Part shown: positions 1 to 8,107 of the stretch, in pieces | Position numbering within the stretch: the first letter of the stretch is position 1 | Layout of the letters: every line of letters begins with the position of its first letter | Notes under the pieces: generated by a model | The model's database searches: none | Told to the model about the DNA's origin: nothing | Seen by the model: only the letters and a program-made list of their open reading frames with translations | From: Acidobacteriota bacterium | Lineage (GTDB): Bacteria; Acidobacteriota; Blastocatellia; Pyrinomonadales; Pyrinomonadaceae | Assembly (NCBI GenBank): GCA_019639135.1 | Contig: JAHBSL010000003.1 | Coordinates: forward strand, 62,001 to 126,000 | DNA length: 64,000 nucleotides | Direction of reading: 5' to 3' | Program-made: the position numbers and the translations under genes

Positions 1-1658
1 GCATCATCGCCGGCAGCGGAGCAGCCTCGAATGGAAGGTTCCGGGGTGTGGCACCGGGTGCTCGATTGCTGGGCCTCAGTGCCGGGGACATGAACCTTGT
101 CCACGTTCTCTCGGGTTTCGATTACGTGCTCGAGAACCGGGATCGGTATAACGTACGAGTACTGAACTGCAGCTTTTCCGCTAATACCGTCTTTCACCTG
201 GACGATCCTGTCAATATAGCAACCAAAATGCTTGCCGACCGCAGTGTTGTCACGATCTTTTCGGCGGGGAATGCCGGCCCGGGAAATGGGACGATGAACC
301 CTTATGCCTCGGCTCCCTGGGTGATAGGCGTTGGGGCGACGGACGCGGCCGGACGTCTTGCTCCATTCTCGTCACGCGGCAGTTTCGGAGACGAACTGCA
401 GCACCCCGCGATCGTTGCACCGGGCGTTGACATTGCCGGACCGCGCACTACCTCTATGAGCGGCATTCTTGGCCTCGGCGGTGCGGACCTTCAGCGGCTT
501 ACGCCATCCGAAACGCCATATTACACTACGGCATCCGGAACCTCGTTTTCGGCCCCTCAGGTTGCAGGTGCTGTGGCCTTGATGCTCGAGGCGGACCCTT
601 CGCTCTCGCCGACGGCGATCAAAGACATACTTAGCCGGACAGCAACCCCGCTGCCGAACTATTTCTATCACGAGGCCGGTGCCGGAATGCTGAATACGCA
701 CGCCGCCGTGCTCGAAGCGGCCTTTCCCGATCGCCGGCTTGGTTCGTTCCGCTCGACCATCTCGCGCAACGCGGTCCGTTTTACGACCTCCGTTCACCAC
801 CAGTTCGAACAAACGGTGATACCCGGAACGGCCGGCACATCGGCCGTCTCGATCCCGGCAAACACGGTCGAGGCAGTGTTCAAAGCCTCGTGGGGTTTCA
901 GTGCAAATGATCTCGGCCTGCGGCTAACGGCCCCCAATGGTGCGAACGCGGGTATTTCCAACGGCGCGAATCTTTTCGGCCTGCTCGGCCGCCGCGAGCG
1001 GGTCGTTCTCAGGCGGCCTGCCTCTGGCCGTTACCAGATGCACGTGTTCCACACCGCCGGTATCGGCACGCCTCAAAATGTTTATGGCCTGGTCGAGGTA
1101 ACGCAGATCGAGTATCCGGAGCTGACCGATCTTGCGGCAATGACGCCCGAGATGTTGGCAGAGGTCGAGCGGAGCCTGGCACAGTCCACCGTGCTCCCGC
1201 TTGGCAGGTCATTCCGGCCGACGTTCGCGGCAACACGATCCGAACTTGCCGAATCGCTGGTCCGCGCGGGGCTTGTGCCGCAGTATGTAGCGGCAAATGC
1301 AATTTACGCTGACGTTCGCGACAAGGCGTCCCGCGGCTGGGTCGAAAGCGTTCAGGCAGGTCCCGCAGGCCGAATGATCTTTGACGCCGATACGCATTTT
1401 CGGCCGAACGAACCGACGAGACGGCTCGTCGCCGCCGTTGCGTTCGTAAAAGCAGCCGGGCTTGAATCGCAGGCCGCAACCGCCACTCTTCCGCTCGGGG
1501 TGACCGATGCCGCAACCATCCCATTGGCATGGCGCGGACACGTTGCCGTCGCCCTGCAGAATGGGTTTCTGATGCTCGATGGCACGAAGTTCTCAGCCGG
1601 AAAGCCGCTGACTCGTTTCGAACTCGCGAAGGCCGTCAATACCATGCTCGCTCAGTAA
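1..1658 (+). CDS. Subtilisin-like serine peptidase (S8) with C-terminal SLH-like repeats, 5' partial
   Basis: The gene is cut by the window edge. The frame is open from base 3 and already encodes the stretch after the catalytic His (IIAGSGA...GVAPGARLLG), so the catalytic Asp and His lie outside. The Ser motif GTSFSAP lies near residue 165 (counted from the GTG at 48), followed by the usual helix (QVAGAVALMLEADPSLSPTAIKDIL region). About 150 residues of beta-rich sequence follow. The last 140 residues look like two S-layer-homology-like repeats (YADV...W, FRPNEPTRR, then PLTRFELAKAV), which would anchor the protein to the cell surface. By family it is a secreted endopeptidase; its substrate is unknown. 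The family assignment is firm and the SLH call is moderate. Confidence 0.85.
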   Translation, partial: IIAGSGAASNGRFRGVAPGARLLGLSAGDMNLVHVLSGFDYVLENRDRYNVRVLNCSFSANTVFHLDDPVNIATKMLADRSVVTIFSAGNAGPGNGTMNPYASAPWVIGVGATDAAGRLAPFSSRGSFGDELQHPAIVAPGVDIAGPRTTSMSGILGLGGADLQRLTPSETPYYTTASGTSFSAPQVAGAVALMLEADPSLSPTAIKDILSRTATPLPNYFYHEAGAGMLNTHAAVLEAAFPDRRLGSFRSTISRNAVRFTTSVHHQFEQTVIPGTAGTSAVSIPANTVEAVFKASWGFSANDLGLRLTAPNGANAGISNGANLFGLLGRRERVVLRRPASGRYQMHVFHTAGIGTPQNVYGLVEVTQIEYPELTDLAAMTPEMLAEVERSLAQSTVLPLGRSFRPTFAATRSELAESLVRAGLVPQYVAANAIYADVRDKASRGWVESVQAGPAGRMIFDADTHFRPNEPTRRLVAAVAFVKAAGLESQAATATLPLGVTDAATIPLAWRGHVAVALQNGFLMLDGTKFSAGKPLTRFELAKAVNTMLAQ

Positions 1659-1693
1659 TGGACCGGCAATAAATAGAAAACATGGCGTCTCAA

Positions 1694-1914
1694 AACGGTT
1701 TGCGGACGTGGCGGAATGGTTTGCGGACGTGGCGGAATGGTTTGACGACGTGGCGGAACGGTTTGCGGACGTGGCAGAATGGTTTGACGGCTTGGCGGAA
1801 CGGTTTGCGGACGTGGCGGAATGGTTTGACGGCTTGGCGGAACGGTTTGCGGACGTGGCGGAATGGTTTGACGGCTTGGCGGAATGGTTTGCGGACGTGG
1901 CGGAATGGTTCCGC
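1694..1914. repeat. 21-bp minisatellite with 42-bp higher-order period
   Basis: About ten to eleven tandem units resembling TTTGCGGACGTGGCGGAATG fill most of the gap between the subtilase and the S9 peptidase. From about 1770 two unit types alternate (GCGGACGTGGCGGAAT and GACGGCTTGGCGGAAC), giving a 42-bp period. Because 21 is a multiple of three and the unit lacks stop codons, several frames stay open on both strands (for example AEWFADV repeats on the plus strand). No ribosome binding site supports any of these frames, so I treat it as non-coding. The flanks 1659-1693 and 1915-2041 hold nothing recognisable. Confidence 0.85.
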
Positions 1915-2041
1915 GACGTCAATAAACCGCTCATTAACAGCTTTTTGTTGCAGATTTTGCCGGTTCGACCATTGCCTGCCCCGCATTAAACGAAAAAGGC
2001 CGCCTTTTCAGACAGCCTCCTTTTTGCGTCCGAATCGCGAA

Positions 2042-4300
2042 CTACAGGTTATTTACGATAAAGTTCGTCATCATCTCGTACCAGTGGCGGACTTGGGCTC
2101 GGTTGGCGATGCCGTGGCGTTGGCCGGGGTAGAGCATCAGATCGAACTGCTTGTTGTGTTTCTGCAGTTCGTTGACGAGTTGAATGGTGTTCTGCATATG
2201 GACGTTGTTGTCCATGATGCCGTGGATCAGTAGTATCCGGCCGTGGAGGTCCTTTGCCGAGCGGAGGACCGACGTCTTTTCGTAGCCCTCGCGATTGTTC
2301 TGCGGGGTCAGCATATACCGCTCGGTGTATATCGAGTCGTAAAGCCGCCAGTCCGTCACCGATCCGCCCGCGATGCCCGCCCGGAAGAGCTTGCTGTTCG
2401 TCATCGCATAGCTCGTCATAAATCCGCCGTAGCTCCAGCCCCAGATGCCGATGCGGTCGCCGTCAACATAGGGCAGCGACTTTAGATAATTAACGCCGTC
2501 CTCGATGTCGCGAAGCTCGAGCGTGCCCATCTGTTTATAGACCGGCCAGGTCGATTCCTCGCCCTTGCCGCTTGCGGTGCGGTTGTCGCAGATCCAGATG
2601 ATGTAACCCTTTTGGGCAAGCATCTGGTGCCACATATAGCGGTTGCCGCCCCAGCCGTCGCGCACCTGCGGGGCATGCGGCCCGGCGTAGGTATATTGCA
2701 GAACGGGATACTTCTTGTTCGGGTCAAAATCCGGCGGGCGGATCATCATCGCTTCCATCTCAAAGCCGTCGCGGGTCTTTACCTTCAGAAACTCCGGCTG
2801 CCCAAGTTTATACTCGGCAAGCGCCGGGACGCGGTTCTCGTTGATGACGCGTTCTAGCCGGCCATCCGAGCGGAATAGCCGCTGCTGCGACGGTGTGTTT
2901 ACGTCGCTCCAGGTATGGACAAAGTGAGTAAACGTGCGGTTGAAAGAAGCTGCATGCGTGCCCTCGCCTTGGGTCAGGCGCTCGATGTCGCCGCCGGCGA
3001 TCGGCACGCGATAAACGTTGACGGCGATGTGGCTGTCGCGCGTTGCCGAGAAATAAGCATAGCGGCCTTCGGGGTCAACGCCGTAAAAATTGCGGATCTC
3101 CCAGCGGCCGTCGGTGAGCTGGCGGATGAGCGAACCGTTCGCGTCGTAATGATAAAGATGCCGCCAGCCATTGCGGGCAGATTGATAAATGGACGTGCCG
3201 TCGGGCAGAAATTCCGGGTTGTCGTAAACCTCGACCCAGGCGGCGGTCGTCTCGGTAAAGAGCTTCTTCGTCTTGCCGTCGGGCGTCGCCGCGTTTACGT
3301 CAAGGAACGTTTGCTCGCGGTTCAGTGCCTGAAAGAGCACCTGCTTCGCGTCCGGCGTCCAGGCGACGCGGCCGATCAGCACGTCTTCCGGCTTATAGCG
3401 GCCGAGGTCTGCAAATTTGACCGCATCGCCGAGCCGCTGAACTCCAGCGGGCAGCCGCCGCCCTACGCCGGGAACGCGCCCGACCGGCGGGACGATGGTT
3501 GACCGCGTCACATCGGCAATGCCGAGCCGGACGAGCGGGTTCGGGTCGCCGGGTTTCGGGTAGCGTGTCTTCTCAAGCACCGGGTCGTTCGTCAGCTCAT
3601 TTGAAAGCACGAACTCCGGCAGCGGCGAATCGTCAAGCCGGAGAAATGCGATCATCTTCGAATCCGGCGACCACCAATAGCCGCGGTTCTGGCCTCGGCC
3701 GTAAAGCTCTTCTTCATAGACCCAAACGAGATAGCCATTGTGCACCCGTTCGGAGCCATCGCGGGTCAGCCGCTTCTCGCCGCCCTTGGCGATATCGACG
3801 ACGTACAGATCGTTCTTGCGGACAAAGCTGACCATTCGCCCGTCAGGGCTGAAGTCCGCTTCCATCTCCTCGTCGGCATTGCTGGTCAGCCGCTTGAGCA
3901 TGCCGGCGGCGATGTCGTAGTGCCAGAGGTCGTTGTTGTGGTTGAGCAGGATCGCCGTCTCGCCCTTGTTGAAGAGCAGGCCCGGCGAATTGGCTATCCG
4001 GTCGGCGTCGCGGGCGCCGATGCCGGCAACGGTCGCGAGCGCCGAAACGAAACGCTGAGTGTCAAAGTAAGGCCGAGCCTCGCCCGTCAGCGCGTCAACG
4101 CGGACCAGCCGCCCGCCCTCAACTCGCTTGAACGAACGCCCGTCCTGCGACCACTGCAAAAAGCTCGGCGTTCCGCTGAACTGGACCTGCACCGCCGGGT
4201 CCGGCCCAAAGATCGCGTCAAGCGTAAGCAGCTTGTCCTGTGCCGCCGCCGCCCCAACCAAAACAAACAAAACTGCCGCAAGCAAAAAGGATCGTCTCAT
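2042..4300 (-). CDS. S9 family dipeptidyl peptidase IV-like protein
   Basis: Secreted or periplasmic serine exopeptidase that by family removes N-terminal dipeptides. The ATG at 4300 is chosen because it opens a clear signal peptide (MRRSFLLAAVLFVLVGAAAA); an in-frame upstream ATG at 4348 would put 16 polar residues in front. The N-terminal two thirds is a DPP-IV beta-propeller and carries the double-Glu motif (WVYEEELYG) that binds the substrate amino terminus. The C-terminal alpha/beta hydrolase domain shows the nucleophile elbow GWSYGG, the Asp in HGIMDNNVH and the His in GQRHGI. The length of about 752 residues is normal for the family. It has no close operon partner. Confidence 0.92.
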   Translation of the reverse strand: MRRSFLLAAVLFVLVGAAAAQDKLLTLDAIFGPDPAVQVQFSGTPSFLQWSQDGRSFKRVEGGRLVRVDALTGEARPYFDTQRFVSALATVAGIGARDADRIANSPGLLFNKGETAILLNHNNDLWHYDIAAGMLKRLTSNADEEMEADFSPDGRMVSFVRKNDLYVVDIAKGGEKRLTRDGSERVHNGYLVWVYEEELYGRGQNRGYWWSPDSKMIAFLRLDDSPLPEFVLSNELTNDPVLEKTRYPKPGDPNPLVRLGIADVTRSTIVPPVGRVPGVGRRLPAGVQRLGDAVKFADLGRYKPEDVLIGRVAWTPDAKQVLFQALNREQTFLDVNAATPDGKTKKLFTETTAAWVEVYDNPEFLPDGTSIYQSARNGWRHLYHYDANGSLIRQLTDGRWEIRNFYGVDPEGRYAYFSATRDSHIAVNVYRVPIAGGDIERLTQGEGTHAASFNRTFTHFVHTWSDVNTPSQQRLFRSDGRLERVINENRVPALAEYKLGQPEFLKVKTRDGFEMEAMMIRPPDFDPNKKYPVLQYTYAGPHAPQVRDGWGGNRYMWHQMLAQKGYIIWICDNRTASGKGEESTWPVYKQMGTLELRDIEDGVNYLKSLPYVDGDRIGIWGWSYGGFMTSYAMTNSKLFRAGIAGGSVTDWRLYDSIYTERYMLTPQNNREGYEKTSVLRSAKDLHGRILLIHGIMDNNVHMQNTIQLVNELQKHNKQFDLMLYPGQRHGIANRAQVRHWYEMMTNFIVNNL

Positions 4301-4478
4301 AGTATTTTCTTTGATGATTCTAAAGTCCGCGGGTTCGTCTTGAATCATATTAAAAACCCCCGCTCATCACAAAGCGAAACGCTTCCGGATTACGGACTAC
4401 AGAATTATGTGTGCCTTTTGCCGGAATGTGGTTTGCGATAAACCTGGGGGCGATAGATCGTCGCGTCACGTAAAACGC

Positions 4479-5513
4479 TTACTTGAACTCTGAATTGATC
4501 CGCTCTTCGAGTTCGGCGAGCAGATCAAGAATTTCTTTCATTGGTGGCGGTGTTGAAAAGAACATCTCATCCATTTTGCTGTAATCGGCATTGAGGGCTG
4601 CCATTCGTTCGGGCTTCGGAACCAGCCGAAGGTGTCCGGTCAAAGCCTCATCGTATCGGGCGGCAGAGCGAGTAAAGAATACCTTCTTATTCTCGACAAC
4701 GTTCTCGAGAAGTGCACGGTCGTTTAGCGCTCGCTCGGCGATCGGCGTCTGTGCCAGCATATAAAGGTCGTAGTAGTGACGCGATATCCTTTCGGCCGTC
4801 TTGTCGTCTGCGGACCTGTGATGCTGGTCGTGCAATATCGTCGCCTTCTCCCAGAAAGTGCGTTCGGCAGCGAGGACCTTTATCTCGCATTCAGGGTTTG
4901 AGAATAATTTGGGGAAGTCTTCGGCGGCATACGGACGGATCGTTCGTACCTCGAACGGTTGGTGTTCGGCTCGTGCTCCAAGCTCGATCCTTATCAGCGG
5001 CTTTACATATCGCAACGCTTTTCCCGCATCGGACTCAGATGTCTGCGGAAATGAAAAAAGAAGGGTCTGACCATCTTTGTCCGAGTCATCGATTTCCAAG
5101 CTCCATTCTTCTCCGACAAGGCCTTGCGAAAATAAGTCATGCAATTGTGTTAGGAGAGGGCCTTGCACTTTTGTCCGGCACGGTTCCTTTATTCCTTCGA
5201 CGGCATTTTTCCGCTTATTTGTTCCAGAGATATTGAGCGGATCGGCGTCGCCCTCGAACCCCAAATATTTGCGGTTTATCGATACATCGATATCTTCTGA
5301 GAATCGTGCGATCACGCCATACACCTTGGATAGCGAAGTTCCACCTTTGAATATTAAATGCGGTGAAACCTCTGGCAAGGCGAATAATTTGTCTAACGTC
5401 CAACATACCCAGAAATCTTTTTCGATTATCTGCGGGAGCACGCCTCTGCGATTTGCAGATTCGCTAAATATGGAAAATCGATCCTCTTTTGAACGTGACG
5501 CGATCTGATCCAT
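4479..5513 (-). CDS. abiEii: AbiEii/AbiGii-family nucleotidyltransferase toxin
   Basis: Toxin half of an AbiE-type (type IV) toxin-antitoxin and phage-exclusion system. The N-terminal third holds the nucleotidyltransferase signature: FKGGTSLSK, then RFSEDIDVSI with the metal-binding SEDID acidic pair. In this family the enzyme is thought to modify a cellular nucleic acid with nucleotides and stop growth. The length of 344 residues fits the family. It starts 3 bases after the stop of the upstream antitoxin-like gene, so the pair is one transcriptional unit. The local sequence looks somewhat more AT-rich than the flanks, consistent with transfer. Confidence 0.88.
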   Translation of the reverse strand: MDQIASRSKEDRFSIFSESANRRGVLPQIIEKDFWVCWTLDKLFALPEVSPHLIFKGGTSLSKVYGVIARFSEDIDVSINRKYLGFEGDADPLNISGTNKRKNAVEGIKEPCRTKVQGPLLTQLHDLFSQGLVGEEWSLEIDDSDKDGQTLLFSFPQTSESDAGKALRYVKPLIRIELGARAEHQPFEVRTIRPYAAEDFPKLFSNPECEIKVLAAERTFWEKATILHDQHHRSADDKTAERISRHYYDLYMLAQTPIAERALNDRALLENVVENKKVFFTRSAARYDEALTGHLRLVPKPERMAALNADYSKMDEMFFSTPPPMKEILDLLAELEERINSEFK

Positions 5514-5515
5514 AG

Positions 5516-6115
5516 CTATTCAACGATCTTCATGATCATTGGCTTCATCCATTCCGGTGCGGTGTTGATATCATTGCGCAGCTCCCTTTTGTCGAAGTCG
5601 CTAAGAGAGTTTTTGATCTTGCCGATATGATCTGGAGTGACGTTATCCTTCCCGATATATCGAAGAGCTTGGATCACGGTCCCGCTTCCTTTGTCGGCCG
5701 TTGCCATTGTCTTCGGTGAAGCATGTTTCAAGATTATGGTCTGGTTGCCGATCTTTAGCTGCCGCGATGGCCCGTCCGTCAAATACACGATCCGTGCGGG
5801 CACTTGCGTCGAAAGGCCCAATGCATTCGCGGCCTGAGCACCCGTGATCTTGAGCCTGCTATTATTCTTACTCGCGATCTCCTTCGCTACCCCGTCTATT
5901 GAGGGGCTAAGTACGCCAAGTTCCGGGCTGATCTTCGGGTAATCGTAGATCCCACTGCCAACGCGGCGGATCGCCCCTTTCCGGGCGAGGCGGCTTAAGG
6001 ATTTATCGATCGCGTCACGACCGCCAAGATCCAAAAAGTGCCTGGCGGAAAACGCCCAACCTCTCCCCTTGCCACGGATTCGGTAAAGCATTGTATTTTG
6101 GATACTTGAAGACAT
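5516..6115 (-). CDS. abiEi: AbiEi-type antitoxin (DUF6088-like)
   Basis: First gene of the AbiE-like pair, 199 residues. The N-terminal part looks like a winged helix (AFSARHFLDLGGRDAIDKSL, then RKGAIRRVGSGIYDYP), typical of AbiEi-type DNA-binding antitoxins. The middle segment (ITGAQAANALGLSTQVP...YLTDGPSRQLKIGN) matches the DUF6088 type of AbiEi proteins as I know it. Family members neutralise the partner without a stable complex and repress their own promoter. The ATG at 6115 lies just downstream of a strong inverted repeat (6132-6161), supporting autoregulation here. The pairing makes the call firm. Confidence 0.82.
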   Translation of the reverse strand: MSSSIQNTMLYRIRGKGRGWAFSARHFLDLGGRDAIDKSLSRLARKGAIRRVGSGIYDYPKISPELGVLSPSIDGVAKEIASKNNSRLKITGAQAANALGLSTQVPARIVYLTDGPSRQLKIGNQTIILKHASPKTMATADKGSGTVIQALRYIGKDNVTPDHIGKIKNSLSDFDKRELRNDINTAPEWMKPMIMKIVE

Positions 6116-6131
6116 ATGTTGCTCGTGTGTC

Positions 6132-6179
6132 TGTCAGAAAATATACCATAGTTTTCTGACACAATACTAGAGTTTTCTG
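6132..6179 (-). promoter_or_regulatory. Candidate AbiEi operator and promoter
   Basis: Perfect 10-bp inverted repeat TGTCAGAAAA (6132-6141) and TTTTCTGACA (6152-6161) with a 10-nt spacer. A third half-site, TTTTCTG, lies at 6173-6179, 21 bp from the second. On the minus strand a TGG-TATATT extended -10-like element (6140-6145) sits inside the palindrome, 24 bases from the antitoxin start, so a bound repressor would block transcription. Regulation by AbiEi is inferred from the family. Confidence 0.65.
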
Positions 6180-6231
6180 TAAAAGATGATACCAAATTTT
6201 GACTGATCGAAATGTTCAAGGATATTTTTGA

Positions 6232-6756
6232 ATGACAATGGCAGCTGCGAAGAAAACCAAACGCCCCTTTGCGATCTGGCTTTCGCAGTTCCTTCTCCTC
6301 GGGCTTTTCGGTATGTTCGTGTACACGGCGGTCAGCGTTTGGATGGAACCCGAAAATGAACCCATTGCTTTTTCTGACTTCGTCGAAAATCCATCGTGGG
6401 TGTTTCGGCTCGCGGTTGGGTGGCTCATAATCTTTTCGCCGTTCATCACTTTTCTAGGATTATGTTTTAGAGTGCGAGTAGCCAGATGGCTGAGCATTCT
6501 CTTACTTGGAGGCTTTTTTGCTCTTGTATCTTACTTCACGTTGACGGCAGGCGAAGACGAAAGCCCCTTCTATTTTGTTCTCGACGACCCGATGCTATTA
6601 CTTGAGGACGCGACCTCCTTGCTTTTGCTGTTGGTTGCTCCTCTTCTAGCCTGCATTCTTTTATTGTTCAGTCCGAAGGTGAAGTCGTTCTTCACGTCGT
6701 GTCTTGACGATGATGGTGCCGTCACCTCCCCTCCACCGCCGCCGGAATTTGACTGA
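6232..6756 (+). CDS. Small four-helix membrane protein with PPPPPEFD tail
   Basis: Unrecognised family, 174 residues. Four hydrophobic segments are visible: around WLSQFLLLGLFGMFVYTAV, VGWLIIFSPFITFLGLCF, LSILLLGGFFALVSYFTL and SLLLLLVAPLLACILLLF. The start at 6232 is supported by AAGGA nine bases upstream. The protein ends in SPPPPPEFD. The next gene, also a small membrane protein, ends in TPPPPPEFD although the rest of the two sequences differs. They may be an old duplication or two proteins sharing a C-terminal tag. Confidence 0.7.
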   Translation: MTMAAAKKTKRPFAIWLSQFLLLGLFGMFVYTAVSVWMEPENEPIAFSDFVENPSWVFRLAVGWLIIFSPFITFLGLCFRVRVARWLSILLLGGFFALVSYFTLTAGEDESPFYFVLDDPMLLLEDATSLLLLLVAPLLACILLLFSPKVKSFFTSCLDDDGAVTSPPPPPEFD

Positions 6757-6952
6757 CCCGAAATCGATTGCCAAGACAAACAAACCAAGCTCTTCTCGTG
6801 GCTTTGCCGCTCTATTTGCGGAAAAGTTCTACTTTTCCGAAAGCCGGCCTGAATGAACGCGGCTATGCCGCCGCCAGAATATGGCTCATAGCGCTATAAT
6901 GCGGCAATGTCTTCGGCGGTCGTCTCGACCCGCACGAAACTTCGATTCCACT

Positions 6953-7420
6953 ATGCAAAGGCCTGGATATGTAACAGTCGCGATGTACGTGCTTCTCGTC
7001 GGCGGCGTTCTCGGTATCTTTCTGGTGCCTTTCGATCTGTTGTACGATCCGGAACTCCTTACCCAGCTATCCAGCGGTCGTTTGTTTTCGATTGTGAGCG
7101 TCGTTCTCTTTTATTTCGCTCTCGAATCCGTACTTTCGTTAGCAGCCGGAATCGGCATTCGTCTAAAAAAGAACTGGGGTCGAGTTCTCGGTGCAATCGT
7201 GCTTTTGTTTGCTCCGCTTTCTTTTCTCTTGAACGCGATCGCGTATCCGATCGAAGAGGACATTCGGTTTGCCTTGTTAACGGTTTTCGCGTTGTTTTCA
7301 TTGTTATTTGTTGCTTTGGGAATAGCTCTATTTTTCTTCGATAGGTCCAAACGGTTTTTCGGAGTGTTACCGGATCCGATATTAATTGAAACCCCACCGC
7401 CGCCGCCGGAATTCGATTAA
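6953..7420 (+). CDS. Small membrane protein with PPPPPEFD tail (second copy)
   Basis: Unrecognised family, about 155 residues from the ATG at 6953. The frame is open further upstream to 6881, but that part is arginine-rich and lacks a start signal. Four hydrophobic segments (VTVAMYVLLVGGVLGIFLV, LFSIVSVVLFYFALESVLSL, VLGAIVLLFAPLSFLLNAI, LLTVFALFSLLFVALGIALFF) precede a short basic stretch and the tail TPPPPPEFD. The tail matches that of the gene just upstream in the same orientation, and a papain-like protease gene follows. No function can be assigned. Confidence 0.65.
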   Translation: MQRPGYVTVAMYVLLVGGVLGIFLVPFDLLYDPELLTQLSSGRLFSIVSVVLFYFALESVLSLAAGIGIRLKKNWGRVLGAIVLLFAPLSFLLNAIAYPIEEDIRFALLTVFALFSLLFVALGIALFFFDRSKRFFGVLPDPILIETPPPPPEFD

Positions 7421-7533
7421 GAAAGTCCTGCCTCCTAGTCCGAATTTTCCTGCGAACAATTCTGCAAATATCTCGTAAAACTTCGTCGAGGTTTTGCAGT
7501 AGTTTGATCACATTAGTTTAGGAACCGTTAACA

Positions 7534-8022
7534 ATGTCTATAACTCGTTTGCAGAATGTGCCGCTTTTGGCGCAGCCGACCGATGGGGTTTGCTGGATGA
7601 AGTCGGCACAGATGGTCTATTCATGGTCGAAGGCGACCGGAAAGGGCTCGATGAAGGATCCGATGTCGGACGCGGGCTTTAAGGCCCGCTATGATAACAA
7701 CGGCGATTGGTGGGCCGGGCATAACGGCATTCTCGCCAAGACGTTCAATATGAAGACCCACTCTAAGGTCGATATGTCGCTCGCCGGGCTCAATAGCTTT
7801 TTGCCGACCCACGGCCCCATCTGGACCGGCCTTCGCAAAAACTGGGGCGGCCACAACCACGGCCACGTCGTCGTCATCTTCGGCGTTGCCGATACCGGAG
7901 TCCTGATCAATGACCCCGAGCCGATGCATCGCGGCACCGAGATGTGGCTCACCTGGGAACAGATCAACAAGGCCATCGCCGGCATCACCGACGCCGATTA
8001 CCAATTCCTAACCGCCGCCTGA
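7534..8022 (+). CDS. Papain-like cysteine protease
   Basis: A 162-residue protein without a signal peptide. Catalytic residues of a papain-like (C39/C70-like) fold can be placed: Cys20 in DGVCWMKSAQMV, His111 in GHNHGHVVVIFGV and Asp127 in LINDPEP. The spacing and the short size fit the AvrRpt2/C70-like group of bacterial papain-like peptidases, which includes secreted effectors. The gene follows two tail-tagged membrane protein genes and is closed by a strong terminator. The target is unknown. Confidence 0.75.
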   Translation: MSITRLQNVPLLAQPTDGVCWMKSAQMVYSWSKATGKGSMKDPMSDAGFKARYDNNGDWWAGHNGILAKTFNMKTHSKVDMSLAGLNSFLPTHGPIWTGLRKNWGGHNHGHVVVIFGVADTGVLINDPEPMHRGTEMWLTWEQINKAIAGITDADYQFLTAA

Positions 8023-8053
8023 GCCGCAGATACTGATATCTCCAAACAATAAG

Positions 8054-8087
8054 ACCGGGCCGTGCATTGTATTGCATGGCCCGGTTT
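8054..8087. terminator. Bidirectional intrinsic terminator
   Basis: A 13-bp stem (ACCGGGCCGTGCA at 8054-8066 with TGCATGGCCCGGT at 8073-8085, one wobble pair) closes a 6-nt loop and is followed by TTT. It lies between the convergent protease gene and the repeat-protein gene and can serve both. Confidence 0.85.
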
Positions 8088-8107
8088 GGAGTAAGGCTTG
8101 GTTGCAG

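Noticed and set aside
1708..1989. Plus-strand repeat protein AEWFADV...
   Set aside because: The frame exists only because the 21-bp minisatellite has no stop codons. There is no ribosome binding site, and other frames are equally open.
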